NCBI GenBank assembly: GCA_020744425.1
Contig: JAGMUV010000009.1
Location: forward strand, 930,001 to 994,000
Direction: 5' to 3'
From: Dactylonectria macrodidyma
Lineage: Eukaryota; Ascomycota; Sordariomycetes; Hypocreales; Nectriaceae
DNA: 64,000 bases
The notes beneath the pieces are model-generated. The model worked only from the letters and a program-made list of their open reading frames with translations. It did no database searches and was not told the origin of the DNA. The position numbers were made by a program, and so were the translations under genes. Positions within the stretch are counted from its first letter, which is position 1. Each line of letters begins with the position of its first letter. This document shows, one piece after another, positions 35,164-45,379 of the stretch.

Positions 35164-35237
35164 TCCCCGATGGCGCAATTGGCTAGCGCGTTCGACTGTT
35201 AATCGAGAGGTTGGTGGTTCGAGCCCACCTCGGGGAG
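35164..35237 (+). tRNA. tRNA-Asn(GTT), uninterrupted copy 4
   Basis: 74 nt, complete cloverleaf, no insert. The acceptor, D and anticodon arms are identical to copy 1. The T stem is GGTGG/CCACC as in copy 3. A T-run terminator (ATTTTTTT) follows about 13 nt downstream. Confidence 0.97.
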
Positions 35238-35440
35238 TCTACCTCGCATTCATTTTTTTGCTCTCTAACTGTATTTCCCTCATCAGCCGGAGCAGCACTG
35301 GCTGGGTGTAACTGTTATTGTACTGTGTACTGGAACTGTAATAGACTGTCTTCTACTTTAAGTTATACCTTTATAATCCTTTCTTTTTTACTAATTGCTG
35401 CTAACATCTGTTTATGAGATGTCTTATACTTTGGTATCTT
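35238..35440. other. Spacer between tRNA-Asn copy 4 and the inverted-repeat segment
   Basis: About 200 bp, increasingly AT-rich, with no recognisable gene. Confidence 0.4.
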
Positions 35441-35456
35441 GAGACGAAACTCAAGC
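35441..35456 (+). repeat. 16-bp inverted repeat, left arm
   Basis: GAGACGAAACTCAAGC. An exact reverse complement lies at 38,826-38,841. The arm overlaps a small palindrome (CTTGAG...CTCAAG). No clear target duplication is visible outside the pair. Confidence 0.7.
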
Positions 35457-36399
35457 GAGGTCTTAGTTGTCCTAGGTGGCCGCTTTTATGGCCCTCATCA
35501 CCTCCCGGCTCAGCTTCGGCTCAGTCTTTCATCAGCCCTCATCAGCTCTTACTCGCCCCTTAAGCTAAGCGGCCCTATTATTACTCCTGGCCCCAGTTCT
35601 GAGCTCTCGATCCTCAACCCACCCATGCACTACCACACCGGGGACGTAGGAATCACCTACATACTTTAGCCTTTCATCCCCCCCCATCAATTCCCCATGG
35701 TCGGGACCGGTTCCGATAATGAGGGGGTTGTGCCTTTAATAGGACAAGTCCTAGCGTAGGATGGGATTTTGGGCTTCGTACGAAACTTAAAGAATCACGA
35801 CTTTGTAAAGCGCCTCTAGCAACCCAAATTAAATTGAATAACCCAAATCAGAGCTCTTAAGTTATAGTGTAGACCTAAGTAGCCATAAATTTCACTCTCT
35901 TAATCATGCCGCTACATTATAAGGCTATGAAAGAGGCAATCCAGCATTCGAGTAACTAGGCATTTAAGTCCAGTAGGCTAATAACCTATAGCTATCTAGC
36001 AAGGAAACAATTCAACTTGTTTAACTTAACGCAATCCTGCCGAATAGTCCCCCATCCCTCAGTCCAAAACATAGAGAGAAAAAAAACAATTGCTTTCAAA
36101 ATTAGGGCTGAGTTAGAGGGAAGGACATTTCAATACTCGTTGCTCGAATGTTCAGATCAGACCTAAAAACCTCAAGACGCTAAAGTCTACCTTTTCCTAC
36201 TTTTTAAGACCCAGACCCATACTAAAAATACAGCCCCTCGGCCCTCTCCTCATATAGCATCTTCTCGAAGCATTCCATCTCATTAGGCAGCCCCCCGACG
36301 AATCTGTGCTTATTATATCGCGGGGTTAAGGCGGGTCGCTGCGGTGTGCTCGATGCTGCTTACGAGGTAGGGCATGATGTAGCCCTTGGGGAGCAAAGG
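35457..36399. other. RIP-like decayed stretch upstream of the NACHT remnant
   Basis: AT-biased and stop-rich. It begins with a GCTCAGCTTCGGCTCAG-like stretch similar in style to the one at about 38,690-38,810. The lost 5' half of the NACHT gene, including its P-loop, would be expected here but was not identified. Confidence 0.45.
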
Positions 36400-38040
36400 C
36401 GCATCATTCCCAGTCGTTGAAGCCTACAATGTTTAAGTCTTCGTCCAGGACCGTACTGCTTCTTCATCGATGGCCTGGATGAGTTAACGGGCGAAACCTC
36501 GAGCCTGGTTTCTCTTATTCGTAAGATCTCGCAGTACCCTAACGTTAAGGTGTGCGTTACCAGCCGGCTGTGGATCATCTTCGAGGACGAATTCTCGAAA
36601 CCGCAGCTCACGTTTCAAAATCTAACTTATGTCGACATCAAACGGTACCCAGATTCAGAACTGGGCTCGAGCGTTGCGTTCAACGAGCTACAAAGGATGG
36701 ATAAAATAAGTGCCGAGGCCTTGATGGAAAACATTGCCGAAAAGTCCTCTGGCGTCTTCCTCTGGGTGGTCCTTGTTGCTCGCTCCTTGAAGGAGGGCCT
36801 CAGAGATGGTGATAGGCTTCCGGATCTGCACAAGTGACTGAACGAACTGCCCCCTGAATTAGATGATTTGTTTCGGGCGATACTGCATAACTTCAACGGC
36901 CGCTATATGCAATAGGCCTCGGCTCTATTTCAGATACTTAAGGCGTCGCCATCGTCACTGTCTCTTCTCTGCCTGTCCCTTGATGACGAGCTGGATCTAA
37001 TCCGAGCAGTCCGAGCAAAAGCTACCCCCAACCTCTTCTTTCCGAGTGAAGGTTTTACCGGGCGCTTAATATGAGGCACCGACTGGATAGTCGGTGTAAT
37101 GGCCTTCTTAAGGCAGCGCTAATCCTGATTGAGGATGCTCAGCTATTAGAAAGGGACATGTCCAGTGCTATGAAGACTGAACCTACTTCTAGAGATCTGG
37201 CAATTCTGATAACTCCGCTATCACCAGCTGAAGATTCCGACCTAGATGGTGCGAGAATTCTAAGAGACTTGAGCCAACTTCTGCCCGAGCGCGGGATCTC
37301 CTTGCTGATGCCAAAGTCGAGTACCTGCATAGAACCGTCAAGGATTTTCTCAACCAAGAGGACGTATGGAGGCAGATCAAGGCCGCTACGGACTCCGACT
37401 TTCACCATCACCTTGCTCTGGCTGGATCATACCTCCTCTAGCTGAAATGGGTCCACTCTAATATCGGTGCCGTCGTGCCGGAACCAGCCGTTTGGAGTGC
37501 TATCTTCAAGGTGTTGGATTTCTTAGTGCAAATACAAGCTTCGGGAGCCATCGCAGTGGAGTTGATGGACGAACTAGGGAAAACCATGACACCGCTATTC
37601 CCTCGTAAAGACGCCTCGGGCTCAGTGAGTGGCGATGAGCCCTCTATTTAAAATACGGAATCGGCCATCTCTTCGTCAGCGCCCGGAATCGGCTTCCTAC
37701 ATGTAATAGTACAGTGGGATCTTCATAGGTACCTGGATCGGAAGCTGGGCTCAGCGTAAGGCAGTGACGAGGAAATAATATCACTCCTGAAGGCCGTTGT
37801 CTGTGAGCAACCCATCGTCTACCATCGTTCGAGAGGGCCTTCGTTTGCCTGCGTGCGACCGGATTTGGAAACCGTCAAGACATTGCTAGACTACAGTAAC
37901 CTCTTGGAGATGGAGAAGGAATCCTGGTTTCACAAAGCACAGCAAGCACGCATTAAGAATGAGACGCTGAAAGATGACACCCGGAGGAGACCCCCAAACT
38001 TGCTACATTCTCCGCAAAGAGCTCCATCGATAATGTGCCA
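36400..38040 (+). pseudogene. Decayed NACHT-domain (NLR/HET-E-like) gene
   Basis: A plus-strand remnant of a fungal STAND NTPase. The Walker B region reads YCFFIDGLDELTGE at about 36,453-36,495. Then come KVCVTSRLWIIFEDEFSKP, ALMENIAEKSSGVFLWVVLV and ARSLKEGLRDGD, then NELPPELDDLFRAILHNF after a TGA at about 36,836. RHRLDSRCNGLL follows in a second frame, and EYLHRTVKDFLNQEDVWRQI in a third frame near 37,320. At least two frameshifts and several stops (TGA, TAG) are present, mostly explained by C-to-T changes. Such NLRs act in non-self recognition and heterokaryon incompatibility. The P-loop and N-terminal effector domain are not visible, and the C-terminal repeat domain was not identified. 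This copy cannot encode a functional protein. Confidence 0.82.
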
Positions 38041-38825
38041 GTAGAGAAATAGAAGGACGTAGCAACCACTTCATAAAGTAAGGAATCTATTACTGGCGAT
38101 GGACTGACCTGGCGTCGATCTGCGAGAGGCTCGAGGATAGGAGGTTCGTTCAAGGGGTTCATGTCACGATTATCGCTGAAACTGGGCAAAAGGCCGTTTT
38201 AAAGCCACACTTCTAAGCTATTCTCGTGCTACGCCTAGCAAAGGGAGAGTTAGGGTTCTGTTATATGAGATGCTGATTATTATATATGCCGCATTAGTTT
38301 ACGAGGTACCTCCAACAGTTCCGTTGATATTTAGTCAAGGGCTGCCAGAGGCCCCAGAGACCACTTTTCAACCCAACGGGGTCACCTTTATAAACCCGAC
38401 CCCTCCTGCACAGCAAGCTTAGAGGCTTAGGATAAATAAAAAAAAATCTTTTTCTTTTTGCTAATAAAAGCCAATAACTGAAGAGATGCTCTCACACTCG
38501 CTTTATGCTGATATATGGACTTTAGGAAGATATACGCTCATGCTAGACGCCACCCTAGTTACTAATTATATTAAGATCTAGGGGCTAGAGGCATCGCAAA
38601 TATGGGTTTAAGGAGGTCAGATTCTTTAACATAATTAGGTAAGTCTAACCGGGGCTTAAAATGGGCCGTGGTCCCAGAACTAGGGCCCTGCAGGGGCTCG
38701 GCTCAAGCTCAGCTCAAGCTCAGTCCGCCCCAACCTCAACTCGGGCCTTCTCAGCCTGAGCTCAGCACTAACTCAGCTTAGAGCCGAACAAGCTCAGCTC
38801 TAGAAACGGAAATGAATTTTAGTAT
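38041..38825. other. AT-biased decayed stretch downstream of the NACHT remnant
   Basis: No coding signal. The last part holds a cluster of GCTCAG/GAGCTC-like short repeats at about 38,690-38,810 just inside the right arm of the 16-bp inverted repeat. Confidence 0.5.
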
Positions 38826-38841
38826 GCTTGAGTTTCGTCTC
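38826..38841 (-). repeat. 16-bp inverted repeat, right arm
   Basis: GCTTGAGTTTCGTCTC, the exact reverse complement of 35,441-35,456. The pair encloses about 3.4 kb that contains the decayed NACHT gene. Confidence 0.7.
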
Positions 38842-39331
38842 CATGTTGAGTGGTATTGGCGATCTAATAACCTTAAAGAGAAGTTATAGACTGCGTCAAA
38901 ATGAATTGACTTACAGAAGATATAGCCTCAACTTTTGCTTCCACGCACTTTAACAAGAGACTACAATAGAGGCGCAATTAAGACGGAGCATCGCTAGTGA
39001 TGCTCCTTCCACTTTACGCCTGTTTTAGCAAACATCTTAACTATCTTCTTCTCATGAGATAATAATCCTGCATTAACAATTTTACCTATGCAGTAAGTAG
39101 AGAGGTCAAGTGACGTACACACACATCTTTACTGATTATTTTCCAAAGCCCTCTATTGTCTACCATCTACTTAAAAAGCAGTAACTTACTCAATCAGTAA
39201 CTTCATTGCTTACTATGTGTATATCTGCTGCCTGCATTGAAGTAAGAAACAAAAGGGAAGCTATCACCACCCAGCCCAACCACTCACTCCCTAACCATAA
39301 TGACATGGATTCAGATAAAAAGAAACATTGA
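38842..39331. other. Spacer before tRNA-Glu
   Basis: About 490 bp, AT-rich, with no recognisable gene or repeat. Confidence 0.5.
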
Positions 39332-39421
39332 CTCCGGTACAGGGAATCGAACCCTGAGCTCCGCGGAACTGATCTCTCAGGTTATGAGAGCGCGAAATGT
39401 TAGCCATTACACCATACCGGA
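39332..39421 (-). tRNA. tRNA-Glu(CTC) with an 18-nt canonical intron
   Basis: On the minus strand the acceptor TCCGGTA/TACCGGA is fully paired with discriminator G. The D stem is GTGT/ACAT, the anticodon stem TCGCG/CGCGG, the anticodon CTC, and the T arm CAGGG-TTCGATT-CCCTG. The intron at 39384-39367 follows position 37, the standard nuclear site. Its removal leaves 72 nt, normal for tRNA-Glu. It serves as a local control showing that ordinary tRNA introns in this genome sit at 37/38. Confidence 0.95.
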
Positions 39422-39689
39422 TTATGATTGGCTGTTGATGACCAGTGGTCATATGAGTCGATTCAAGAGCAGTCAGAGGCGAAGAGTCAGGGAGCCAATT
39501 CCGAGAATGTGCGCATCAAGACTTGGCTGGGGACTGCCGGAGGGAAGATGCGGAAATTGATTTTGCATCTCCTCCACATAACCTCTTCCGTGAGAAGCAA
39601 GAATACACCAAACTTTTGAGCTTCTGAATAGAAATACGCATGCCCCTTCCATCACGTGATGCAACACCAACAAATTTGCTTGGTGAACC

Positions 39690-39780
39690 GGTCTGGTGGT
39701 CTAGCGGTATGATTCTCGCTTAGGGAAAACCCTACAGCATAGCTTGCGAGAGGTCCCGGGTTCAATCCCCGGCCAGACCC
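39690..39780 (+). tRNA. tRNA-Pro(AGG) with a 19-nt canonical intron
   Basis: Acceptor GGTCTGG/CCAGACC, discriminator C, anticodon stem CTCGC/GCGAG and anticodon AGG. The intron at 39726-39744 contains CCCT, which can pair with the AGGG of the anticodon loop, as expected for substrates of the tRNA splicing endonuclease. Removal leaves 72 nt. A TTCCTTTTT terminator follows directly. Confidence 0.95.
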
Positions 39781-40377
39781 TTCCTTTTTGCTGTTAAGCT
39801 TAATAGATGGCTGCCATTCGATTGCGGAGAAGCAAGGTCCAATGTATAGCGCATGCTCTGTGTGCATGATTGTCGTTCATCTAGGTGCCACTTTCGTTTT
39901 TGTTCCTATGTGCAAACTGCTTCTAGAGTGTTTCTACTTGGCGTCACAAACGGCGGTCAGGAGGGGTGTTGATCAGTTGCCCCTTTGAAAATGGACCATT
40001 AAACGCCTAAGGTCATGATAATCACCACCCCTCGATGATTCTCTAACCCTGATTTGATGGGAAAGTAGAGCTGTTTCTGGAATCCATTGTTAGAGGACTC
40101 TTAATGTAGCGATATTTTCGGATTTATCCCTTGGTAACCCAAATATCTCACCAGTCTTTGAGCCATTCATGCCTCGTTGTTCTGGTAACGCATTCTAGCC
40201 GCGCACCTTCCACATCACGACAGCCTCAACCACATTGTCCGGCCAGCCATTTACGGACCCATTTCAAAACATGAGCCGCATATGGCTAAGCGTCTTGTTT
40301 TCTATGCGTCGTCTTCGAACATACACGCCAGAGATACCATCACCAATACTGCAATATCAAGGTTCTTCAGTTCTACC
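39781..40377. other. Spacer upstream of the amidoligase-like gene
   Basis: About 600 bp that should contain the promoter of the next gene. An in-frame upstream ATG at 40282 could extend that protein by 32 residues. Nothing else was recognised. Confidence 0.5.
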
Positions 40378-41565
40378 ATGTCATCAGCAAGTCGCAAGCG
40401 GAATCGCGCCTTGTCTTTATCATATATTGAAGCGAGGCCGTCTCCACGATCACCCGTACTGCCCGAGCCTGAGAATGACCAATTGCCGCTTCGTTTCGGG
40501 TTTGAACTCGAAGCCATGATCAAGCCAAAGCCCTCTACGATGGAGATACCAGACGACATGAGTGTTTCTGCCCAACGTCGATTTGGCTTCAATCTCCTTG
40601 CTACTATCGTTCAGGTCCTCAATTCGGCCGGCCTTGTATCCGTGGTTTTCGACCCAAACGATAATAAAAGCCCGGATTATAGCTTGTGGAATATTATGTT
40701 AGATGGATCCCTCAGCAAAAGACATCAAGAAGATGGATATTGTATGTCTATTCCAGCGAGAATGGATCTCTATTGACCTTCCCCAGTCCCAGTCGAAATT
40801 GTATCACCAATCGTTGTTTCAGACAGTCGTTGGGGCCGCTTGATGAACCATTTTTGGCGCACCCTTTTAGCTGCTTTCGAATTTCGACAAGACACCACCT
40901 GCGGGTTTCATGCTCACGTGTCACTTCAGGGTCAATACTCCATGAACCAGTTGCGGAGCGTAGCTAAAGCAGTGGCGTTCTAGGAACCAGCAACCGCCAG
41001 GTATACTCCTCTATCTCGGAGTGACAAGGTGATTCCGTTTTGCGTTTCAAATCTTGGAGTTCCGGGGATTCAACAGTTACTTAAAACTCTTGGGCCACTG
41101 CGAGGCATGGCGGCGGTTTATCGCCATATCGACAAGCTTAGTGTCAGAGATGAGATCGTCGACTTCATCTGCCCAAGCAAGCACTATGCGTGGAACTTTC
41201 GACCTTCGAGAACTGGTAGAGCTGGCTCGATTGAGTTTCGAAGACCTCCTGGAGTTTCTACTTGCAAAAAGGCCACGCACTGGGTTGCCTTTACTCTGAG
41301 CTTCGTGTGGATGGCTATGCGTTTTGAGAGCGAGTACTACATCCAGCAATTTGACAAGACTGAGTTGCCCAACAATGGGAACCATCCTGACTTCCAGCGG
41401 CTGCTCCTAAAAGCAGCTGATCAGATTGGCGAATCTGTTCATCTGGACCCTCGTCTTCTTCAACAAGATGATCCAGACAAGCTTCACATAACAAATATGA
41501 GCCAGGAGGCCTTTAATTGGTTGAAAGAGCAGGATTGTCGGTATCAGTGGAGCACAAATTCCTAA
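40378..41565 (+). pseudogene. Amidoligase-family gene with one in-frame TAG
   Basis: Exon 1 is 40378-40741, the intron 40742-40786 (45 nt, GTATGT...CCCCAG), and exon 2 is 40787-41565. Conserved-looking blocks are LPLRFGFELEAMIKPK near residue 41, a DGSLSKRHQEDGYFPVEIVS junction made by splicing, TCGFHAHVSLQGQYSMNQL and SIEFRRPPGVSTCKKATHWV. These fit the glutamine-synthetase-like COOH-NH2 ligase (amidoligase) family found in bacteria and fungi, whose members form amide or isopeptide bonds with ATP. A TAG at 40981-40983 follows AKAVAF where I expect Trp (TGG-to-TAG, a RIP-type change at CpA). The other roughly 379 codons are open, so inactivation is recent, or the stop is a strain-specific allele or assembly error. 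The neighbour, 143 bp away tail to tail, is a GGCT-like gene. Confidence 0.8.
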
Positions 41566-41708
41566 TTATTTTTAGTCTACAGAATCTAGCACTAGCAGTG
41601 AAGTAGTTAGTATGGGCAAGCATTAGGAATTCAGAATTGAGTCCAGTCAAGAATGAAAATCATTTTTATTGCGTCTAGTATAATTGATTCTCTGAAAGAG
41701 AAATATGT

Positions 41709-42656
41709 CTATCTCTTCGCAAATCGAAATGTTAAGCCCTTGACACTCATTCCTTCCATTTCAATCAAGCAACGCACAACTTCGTAGTTATGTGTTTCGT
41801 AGACCCGAAGGGCATCCTCCTGGTCCTCGTTCTGTATATAGAACGCTCTTCCTGAGACTACACCGTTTTCATCATCGATAAGTGCTTTATAAGTGCCCCA
41901 ATCATCTAGACGCCCGCCTCGAATCTCGGCATTTCGATAGGTAGGCTCGCCAGGTAGTGCTAGCAAGTGCGAAAGCACTTCTGGCCTAGCTAATGTACCA
42001 TAAAAGAAGTACCAGACTGGATATTCATTTTGCTGCGGAGAAGGGCGCTCATTGGCTTGGAGTCGGTGTTGAGGTAGGATCGAGTTAATACAAAGGGTAG
42101 GATAGGTAGAGTCAGACGAAAGCTCCTTAGTGGCCCGAGAGTATCGAATAAATGTTGGGTGAAAGCCTGGGGTGGTGCATAAATAAGTCTCGATCTGAGA
42201 TTTCATTATGCTGTTGATTTCGCAAAACAGGCTAGGTGTCCCATCACTGTCTGTTCCTTTGATAACTCGTGGGTCGCTTATCCGGTTCAGAGCATGTGCC
42301 ACTGCTTTAGCAGTTTGTAACGGCCCCTCTAGCTTTAATAGATAAGAAGTCGAAGATTCTGCTTGATTTATCTTATGATGAGCCTTGTGTTGTTGTTTCA
42401 TCAGGTGAGAGGAATATTCGTAAGCTTCTCGGTCGTAGCCTTCGAGTTCTTTCTGTGTACGAATCATGTCCCAGTGCGAATCAGGGATGAGTCGGCGGTT
42501 TGTATCTGCCCTGAAAGCTGCTATTCTTTCTCGAGCCTCGTATTCAGAGTATCCAAAGAGCCGCTGCCACCTTGGGATGGCGTCGTACTCGGCATTAGAA
42601 ACGACCATAAGAGAAGCGGTATTGGCCATGGCTTCAAGCTCTTCGAGAAAATCCAT
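41709..42656 (-). CDS. Gamma-glutamylcyclotransferase/AIG2-like protein (315 aa)
   Basis: Single-exon gene from ATG 42656-42654 to the stop at 41709. The N-terminal 200 residues are a fungal extension (LFGYSEYEARERIAAFRADT near 33-52; a His/Gln-rich stretch near 88-95). The C-terminal third is a GGCT-like barrel, with VWYFFYGTLARPEVLSHLL supplying the YGTL substrate loop. GGRLDDWGTYKALI and ALRVYETHNYEVVRCLIEME follow, the latter matching the acidic-residue and Y-x-R strand of AIG2-like proteins. GGCT-fold enzymes cyclise gamma-glutamyl amines to 5-oxoproline. The substrate here is unknown. The convergent amidoligase-family neighbour suggests making and breaking of a gamma-glutamyl-type amide bond. 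No RIP-type stops are present. Confidence 0.85.
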   Translation of the reverse strand: MDFLEELEAMANTASLMVVSNAEYDAIPRWQRLFGYSEYEARERIAAFRADTNRRLIPDSHWDMIRTQKELEGYDREAYEYSSHLMKQQHKAHHKINQAESSTSYLLKLEGPLQTAKAVAHALNRISDPRVIKGTDSDGTPSLFCEINSIMKSQIETYLCTTPGFHPTFIRYSRATKELSSDSTYPTLCINSILPQHRLQANERPSPQQNEYPVWYFFYGTLARPEVLSHLLALPGEPTYRNAEIRGGRLDDWGTYKALIDDENGVVSGRAFYIQNEDQEDALRVYETHNYEVVRCLIEMEGMSVKGLTFRFAKR

Positions 42657-43569
42657 CGTGTTTAATAACAGCAGGGATAATTCAGGAATAAATGGTATTG
42701 CGGAACTTTGTATTGTGAAAATTCTGTTGCGGAAATAAAAGGCCCTTTTATAGAAGGAGAGATTCTGGCGTGGGTCTTGTGGATGATTGAGTTTGCAATT
42801 TTGACCTTGAGAGCTAGATACTTAGCTAGTTATACGTTGACCATTTGGGTTTATTGTCGTTCGGGACACTTTGAATATGTCTGGTTTTGGCAAACACTAT
42901 TGCAAGTACATGGAAATTGCCTAGTTTTATTCGGGCTTTTAATCTGCTGACCTCTGGTGGAAGCCTAAAATAAGAGGGGTTTTATCAAGCACTCACTTCT
43001 TGTGACGGTTGGGCTTACGCTGGGGCTCTACATCTTTCAGCTTTGTCATGTTCCCGAGACTGAGTTGATGTTCAACAGCCACCCAGGAGCCTTCGATCTC
43101 GCTGCGGGACTTTTGGACAACTCAGAAACGACAGGGGAAACCATATCGCTCTCTAAATGGATTTTGTGTCGGCAGTCTGAGATCTCAAGCTATTAGCATC
43201 ATTCAAACATCAATCACCCATGCAGGGATAGCTTTTCGGCTGAAATTCTCTGCAGGTTCGGCGAGGCAAAGTCCACGTGGGTGAGTGTTCTAATTAATAC
43301 TCATCTAAAAGATGGTGCCACTACCTGATATCGTGAAGAAGGCCCTAAAATTCCCCGACCCGCCCACGGATATCAGAAGAAGCTAATAAACATGGTGAGC
43401 TGCCTGGGCTACTCACTAGCATTTCGACGATTTTGACGGAATCAACTCAATTTTGGTATGGAAATAATCATCCGTTACGTACCAAGAAAACTCGGGGCTG
43501 GGGCATCTGGCGTTGGCTTAGTAGTCAGGGGAATACTTACTTCAGCCGTGAGCAGACATCACTGGCCCA
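42657..43569. other. Interval between the GGCT-like gene and the hAT element
   Basis: About 900 bp including the presumed promoter of the GGCT-like gene. Frames up to 80 codons have no recognisable content. It ends in the 8-bp target copy CTGGCCCA at 43,562-43,569. Confidence 0.5.
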
Positions 43570-43584
43570 CAGGGTTGGACATCT
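43570..43584 (+). repeat. hAT left terminal inverted repeat
   Basis: CAGGGTTGGACATCT. It pairs with the right end with one mismatch and is preceded by CTGGCCCA. Confidence 0.92.
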
Positions 43585-45379
43585 TACGAACGGTAATCGA
43601 ATCGATAGATTCATTCAATGCTAAGTCTTACGAATGTCGAATCGAATTTCTTAGCATTCGATTCGCATCGAATCAAATGGGCACACTCCATTCAATATGC
43701 GAATCGAATATACTATATTTTATTTAATATTGAATCGAATAGTACTAAGTATTCGATCGATTTTTAATTAATTTAGTTAAATAGGGCTTTTAATTATATA
43801 AATATATAAAGGGCTGAAATTTTAGTATAATTAATTAATATATTAAAAAGCTATAAGTATAATTTAATATAATGACCTTAGTATAATATATTATTTATTA
43901 TAAATATATCTTATTATTAAAATGAGTTAGTAAGTATATTTATTCTTTTTAAAAGAGTTATAATATTATAAGTACTTTATAACTTTACTTATTATTCTAG
44001 TAATAACTTATAATTAAATAGGTAATAAAAGTTTAAAGATAATCTATTTTATTATATAGAATAAGATATTTAGTTAATTTCTATAAAGAAATATATAATT
44101 TAGAAAAGATATTAAAATATAAGTTATTTTAATTATAAATTCTAACTTATAAAATTAAGAAGTATTAGTACTATTATTATTATAAAGGTTAGACTTATAA
44201 TAGCCTTTAATATAATTATATAGAGTAGGCTAATACTAGTAATAATAGTGTATATAAGAGTGAAATATACTAAATATATATTGATTTTCTAATAGAATTA
44301 AATAAATATAAAAATTAGTACTTTTAGATTCTCTTATTAAGAGCTTCTTATTATTACTAATTTTAGTATAATTAGAGGAATATTTTAGACTTAGACTTTT
44401 ATATATTAATATATATAAGACTTATAGTCTTTCTTTATTTATCTAATTATCCTTCCTTTATCTTAAGGACTTATAACTAAACCAAGCTATATCTATTAAC
44501 TAAAGTACTAATAACTTTATAAGACCCTTATAGTGCTTTTACTTAGAGTATTAACTTTAAGTACTTACTATTCTACTTTATATATTTTAATTTATAAAGA
44601 GCTTAAGAATCCATTCTTAGTTAATACTAAATTAAAATAAGACTAAATATAAAAGTTAATATAGAGTAGAAAGACTAAGTAATAAAGGAATAAGACTTTT
44701 TAAAGCATATATATAGTAATATAAGCTAATAGGAGCTTTAGAACTAAGAGGAATAAAGACTATATAGAACCTAGCTACTAGAAAGGTTGCTTTTAGCCTA
44801 GGGTCTATAGACCTAACTAACGAGACCTATGAATTAGTTAGTTATAAAGCGCGAGGAGGGTTAGTAGATCAATACTTAAAAGAACTCCCTTCTGCTAATG
44901 CTTAGAATAAAGGTTAACCCTTTTACTATACTAGTGTCTTTATGCATAACTGCTTTGAATTAAGATATACTATATTATTGCTTATACTAATGATTAATAG
45001 TTCATTCATTCTTATAAGACTTAGTAAGTTTAATAGTACTAATGACTTATAAATTTCATATTAATAATAAAATGCATATAATATATATATATAATTAGCT
45101 TTCTATACTTATATAATAATAGATAGATATTACTTAACTTTCTGCATATAGCCTTAATAGCTTCTAATATTATTATTTAGCTTACTTAGTCTATATGACT
45201 GACCTTTCTATCTAGCTAATTATATTATAATATCCTTAGAAATATTCTCTTTAAATAGCCTATTCTCCGATCAGTCAGAGGCTATAGAGCGCATTAAGTT
45301 CTCTTTATCTTCGCTAGCTATCTTATTACTAGTAATATTATTACTAGTAATACTATCGCCCTATCCTCACAGGACTGCT
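43585..45379. other. 5' part of the hAT element, heavily mutated
   Basis: Very AT-rich, dominated by TAA/TAT/TTA trinucleotides. No coding content was recovered. It starts with the subterminal TCGAAT repeats. Confidence 0.6.
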
